From: Pseudomonas thermotolerans DSM 14292
GTDB taxonomy: Bacteria > Pseudomonadota > Gammaproteobacteria > Pseudomonadales > Pseudomonadaceae
Assembly (NCBI RefSeq): GCF_000364625.1
Contig: NZ_KB822621.1
Location: forward strand, 1 to 60,953
Length of the DNA stretch: 60,953 nucleotides
Direction of reading: 5' to 3'
Position 1 is the stretch's first letter. Every line of letters starts with the position of its first letter. Both the position numbers and the translations under genes were made by a program. The notes beneath the pieces are model-generated. The model saw only the letters and a program-made list of their open reading frames with translations, made no database searches and was not told the origin of the DNA. Below are positions 56,388 through 60,953 of this stretch, in pieces.

Positions 56388-56464
56388 GGGCCTATAGCTC
56401 AGTCGGTTAGAGCAGAGGACTCATAATCCTTTGGTCCACGGTTCGAGTCCGTGTGGGCCCACCA
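56388..56464 (+). tRNA. tRNA with CAU anticodon, probably tRNA-Ile2
   Basis: 77 nt with encoded CCA. Acceptor GGGCCTA/TGGGCCC pairs fully (one T-G), D-arm GCTCAGTCGGTTAGAGC, anticodon loop CTCATAA (CAU), T-arm GGTTCGAGTCC. C4-G69 and C5-G68 resemble the acceptor pairs used by TilS to recognise tRNA-Ile2, so the anticodon C is probably lysidinylated to read AUA. Elongator tRNA-Met is the alternative. Its 3' end adjoins the genomic island and is a typical integration target. Confidence 0.9.
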
Positions 56465-56469
56465 CCTCC

Positions 56470-56497
56470 AAAGCCGCGCATTGCGCGGCTTTGTTCT
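56470..56497 (+). terminator. Terminator after the tRNA gene
   Basis: AAAGCCGCGC and GCGCGGCTTT form a 10-bp stem with a 3-nt loop, followed by GTTCT. Confidence 0.75.
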
Positions 56498-56537
56498 CAT
56501 TACGGTAGTGGCATCTGGATCAGTCCCATGGTCCAAA

Positions 56538-56564
56538 GGTACAAAATCGGTACAGTGCTGGTAC
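56538..56564. repeat. Three GGTAC direct repeats at 11-bp period
   Basis: GGTAC occurs at 56538, 56549 and 56560, exactly 11 bp apart, just before the integrase remnant and 75-100 bp from the tRNA end. Spacing of one helical turn puts them on one DNA face, as expected of integrase arm-type or excisionase sites. Confidence 0.55.
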
Positions 56565-56591
56565 GCCAGCCTGCCTTTGGAGTCCTTTCAG

Positions 56592-56786
56592 ATGGCCACG
56601 ATCGTCAAACCCCTGCCGGCACCTGGAAGGCCGTAGTCCGCAAAACGCGGCTGGCCGACCAACACCAAAACCGTCCGCACCAAGCGCGACGCCGAAGACT
56701 AGGCACGCCGCACCGAAGACGAGATGGTGCATGGCGTGTACATCCAGCAGCGGCTCAGGCTGCCTGAGAGGGGGAAGGTTCCCTGA
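56592..56786 (+). pseudogene. Remnant of a tyrosine-recombinase integrase (N-terminus)
   Basis: Starting at ATG 56592 the sequence reads MATIVK; after a one-base deletion it continues as [13 protein letters not shown], and after a one-base gain as [17 protein letters not shown], then TAG (56700-56702) where the family has Trp, then [15 protein letters not shown] before it becomes unrelated. This is the N-terminal arm-binding part of a common tRNA-associated integrase with at least three lesions and no catalytic domain. It marks an island whose own integrase is dead. About 440 bp around it hold no other gene. Confidence 0.8.
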
Positions 56787-56907
56787 CCATGGACCAGGGA
56801 TTCGCTGGCGTTTCCAGGCATTGAGCATGCCTGATGCGCGCCGCGAGCCCAGGCGCCGGATCATTGCCAGAGAGCAAAAAGAACATCACGCAAAGGACAA
56901 GAACAGC

Positions 56908-59802
<2,895 letters not shown>

Positions 59803-59806
<4 letters not shown>

Positions 59807-60810
59807 CCAACGTCTGGTGCGTTCGAGCCGAATTCGGCACTTTCACCAAGCATTTCGTCGAGGGCGGTTACGTCGCCATTGGCTGGTTGCCAAACACGGA
59901 TCTGTCTGCGATCAGGTCGCGCGACGAGCTGTATCCAATCTACAAAGCCGAACACCCAGACGACACGAGCAACATCGTCATTGGGCAACAGGTTGGGCAG
60001 ATTGCGCGCTTCCTCTTGGAGATTGCGGCCGGCGACTATGTCATCACGCCTGCTGCCGATACCGAGTGGCTGCACTACGGGCAGGTCGCGCCAGAGCCCT
60101 CGTATTACTTTGCACCAGGTGATGATGGCTGCCCTTATCGCCACCGCCGTCGGGTCGTGTGGGCAAAGGAACGGCTCAAGCGTGGGGACTTCTCCGTGCC
60201 CTTCCAGAACACGATCCGTTCTTCTCTGACCGTATTTGCCGTTTCCCAGCGCGACGAGTTTCTGGCGGCCATTGGCCGCTCGGATCTGGCGCCCAAGTCG
60301 GCTCCTTCATTGTACGACCCCTACCGCGTTGTGCTGGAACAGGTGCTAGAGCTGGACGACAAGGAGTTCGAGATTCTGGTCGGGCATCTGCTCACCGCGC
60401 TGGGCTTCGAGGGTTCGGAGGTCACCGGCAAGACGGGCGATGGCGGCGTCGACGCCACGGGGGAGCTGAATGTCGCCAACCTCGCCAAGGTCAAGGTCTT
60501 TGTGCAGGCCAAACGTTACAAGCTCGGCGCCAAGGTCAGTGCGAACACGGTGCGACAGCTTCGGCAGGCCATCCCTTTCGGTGGACAGGGCGCTTTCATC
60601 ACCACCGCCGACTTCCAGAATGCCGCCGCCGACGTGGCGCTGGAGCCCGGCTTCCCGCGCATCGGCCTGATCAACGGGTGCGGATTCCACGCCATCCGGC
60701 CACCCAGTCCGCTCTCATCTGGCCAGGCATTCCACGGCCATCTGGCCACCTGTTCCACGGCCATCCGGCCGGGCAGTCGGAGCGCAGCGACGCAGGGGTT
60801 GCATTGTTAG
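59803..60810 (+). CDS. Mrr-type restriction nuclease with N-terminal reader-like domain, cut by an IS
   Basis: Native sequence runs to about residue 292 (60678); after that the frame continues into insertion-sequence DNA until 60810. The C-terminal half is a Mrr_cat fold: D217 (GDGGVDATG) and Q235-A236-K237 (VQAKRYK) form the PD-(D/Q)xK active site. The first 160 residues (VWCVRAEFG..., [15 protein letters not shown]) resemble the N-terminal module of other Mrr-like restriction proteins and may sense modified DNA. ATG overlaps the hsdS stop. Type IV-like activity is inferred; the IS has probably removed the last few dozen residues. Confidence 0.8.
60685..60770. repeat. Subterminal transposase-binding repeats of the IS
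   Basis: Three near-copies of TTCCACG(G)CCATC[C/T]GGCC start at 60685, 60730 and 60753. Multiple end repeats are a known feature of IS21-family termini and are likely IstA-binding sites. Confidence 0.75.
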
Positions 60811-60953
60811 TCTGAGGTGCCCGGTGTCGTCAATTTCTTCACCCGCTTTCTCATCGATTCGCCCTTGAGGTTGATCCGGTAGGCGTTGTGCACCAGGCGG
60901 TCGAGGATGGCGTCGGCCAGGGTTGGATCGCCGATCAGTTCGTGCCAGTTGTC
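60807..60953 (-). CDS. istB: IstB-like ATPase, C-terminal fragment (runs off the window)
   Basis: The last 48 codons of the IS21 helper ATPase read leftward: [20 protein letters not shown], then [21 protein letters not shown] and a TAA at 60807-60809. This tail, with the SMRKR basic end, is highly conserved in IstB. The ATPase domain lies outside the window. Confidence 0.88.
   Translation of the reverse strand, partial: DNWHELIGDPTLADAILDRLVHNAYRINLKGESMRKRVKKLTTPGTSD

Larger units (their letters stand above)
60679..60953 (-). mobile_element. IS21-family element, right end (partial)
   Basis: The element appears to begin at TGCGG (60679), where nuclease-like codons stop. It contains three subterminal repeats and the end of an istB helper gene, and continues past the window. 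TG at the terminus fits IS21 ends. A target duplication cannot be checked. Confidence 0.8.

Noticed and set aside
56784..56830. Imperfect palindrome CCCTGACCATGGACCAGGG after the integrase remnant
   Set aside because: Only the outer five bases pair; the centre mismatches and there is no nearby gene or site it would serve.

Overview
The window is chromosomal DNA from a high-GC gammaproteobacterium, almost certainly a Pseudomonas or close relative (Stutzerimonas-like). Vfr, RpoD with an acidic insert, the AmgK-MurU cell-wall recycling pair, an agt-type uptake system with its two-component regulator, RmcA and gene order very close to the PA0575-PA0668 segment of P. aeruginosa PAO1 (from memory, inverted) all point there. 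It is not a PAO1-like strain: the R/F-pyocin cluster that separates trpE from trpG in PAO1 is absent, no speD lies between coq7 and the OsmC gene, and a restriction island fills the right edge.

Left edge (1-417): the control region of a ribosomal RNA operon reading leftward out of the window, with three tandem promoter-like elements and a boxA/boxC antitermination leader. Then tyrS (minus), mepM-anmK (plus), erpA and argC (minus), hemJ, a nitronate monooxygenase, a DUF805 membrane protein and a degenerate short-chain dehydrogenase (plus), an AAA+ ATPase (minus), a frameshifted HIT gene, coq7, an OsmC-family gene (minus) and vfr (plus).

13.5-27 kb is a long leftward block. A contiguous rpe-gph-trpE-trpG-trpD-trpC series carries a Trp-rich leader peptide in frame inside the 3' end of gph. 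Beyond a terminator lies agtS-agtR-agtA-agtB-agtC-agtD, a sensor kinase, response regulator and ABC importer, with a perfect inverted repeat in front of agtA as a candidate operator.

27-48 kb is envelope and housekeeping core: a DUF3530 protein, djlA-like, murU and amgK (which with anmK give a salvage route for MurNAc), lptD-surA (outer-membrane biogenesis), pdxA, rsmA-apaG-apaH, glpE, the prkA-yeaH-spoVR stress cluster, a lipoprotein, cca, folB-folK, plsY and tsaD. At 48.2-52.5 kb is the macromolecular-synthesis operon rpsU-dnaG-rpoD, followed by rmcA (periplasmic sensor-PAS-GGDEF-EAL).

Right edge (56.4-60.95 kb): a CAU tRNA gene (probably tRNA-Ile2) whose promoter overlaps the rmcA stop codon marks the core/island boundary. 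Beyond it are a wrecked integrase gene preceded by helically phased GGTAC repeats, a type I modification pair (hsdM-hsdS) and a translationally coupled Mrr-type nuclease with an N-terminal putative reader domain. An IS21-family element interrupts the nuclease gene, and its istB 3' end runs off the window. No hsdR is visible.

No CRISPR array was seen. Least expected features: the gph/trpL overlap, the HIT frameshift in a C-run, the dehydrogenase lacking its YxxxK pair, and the hsdMS-Mrr coupling.
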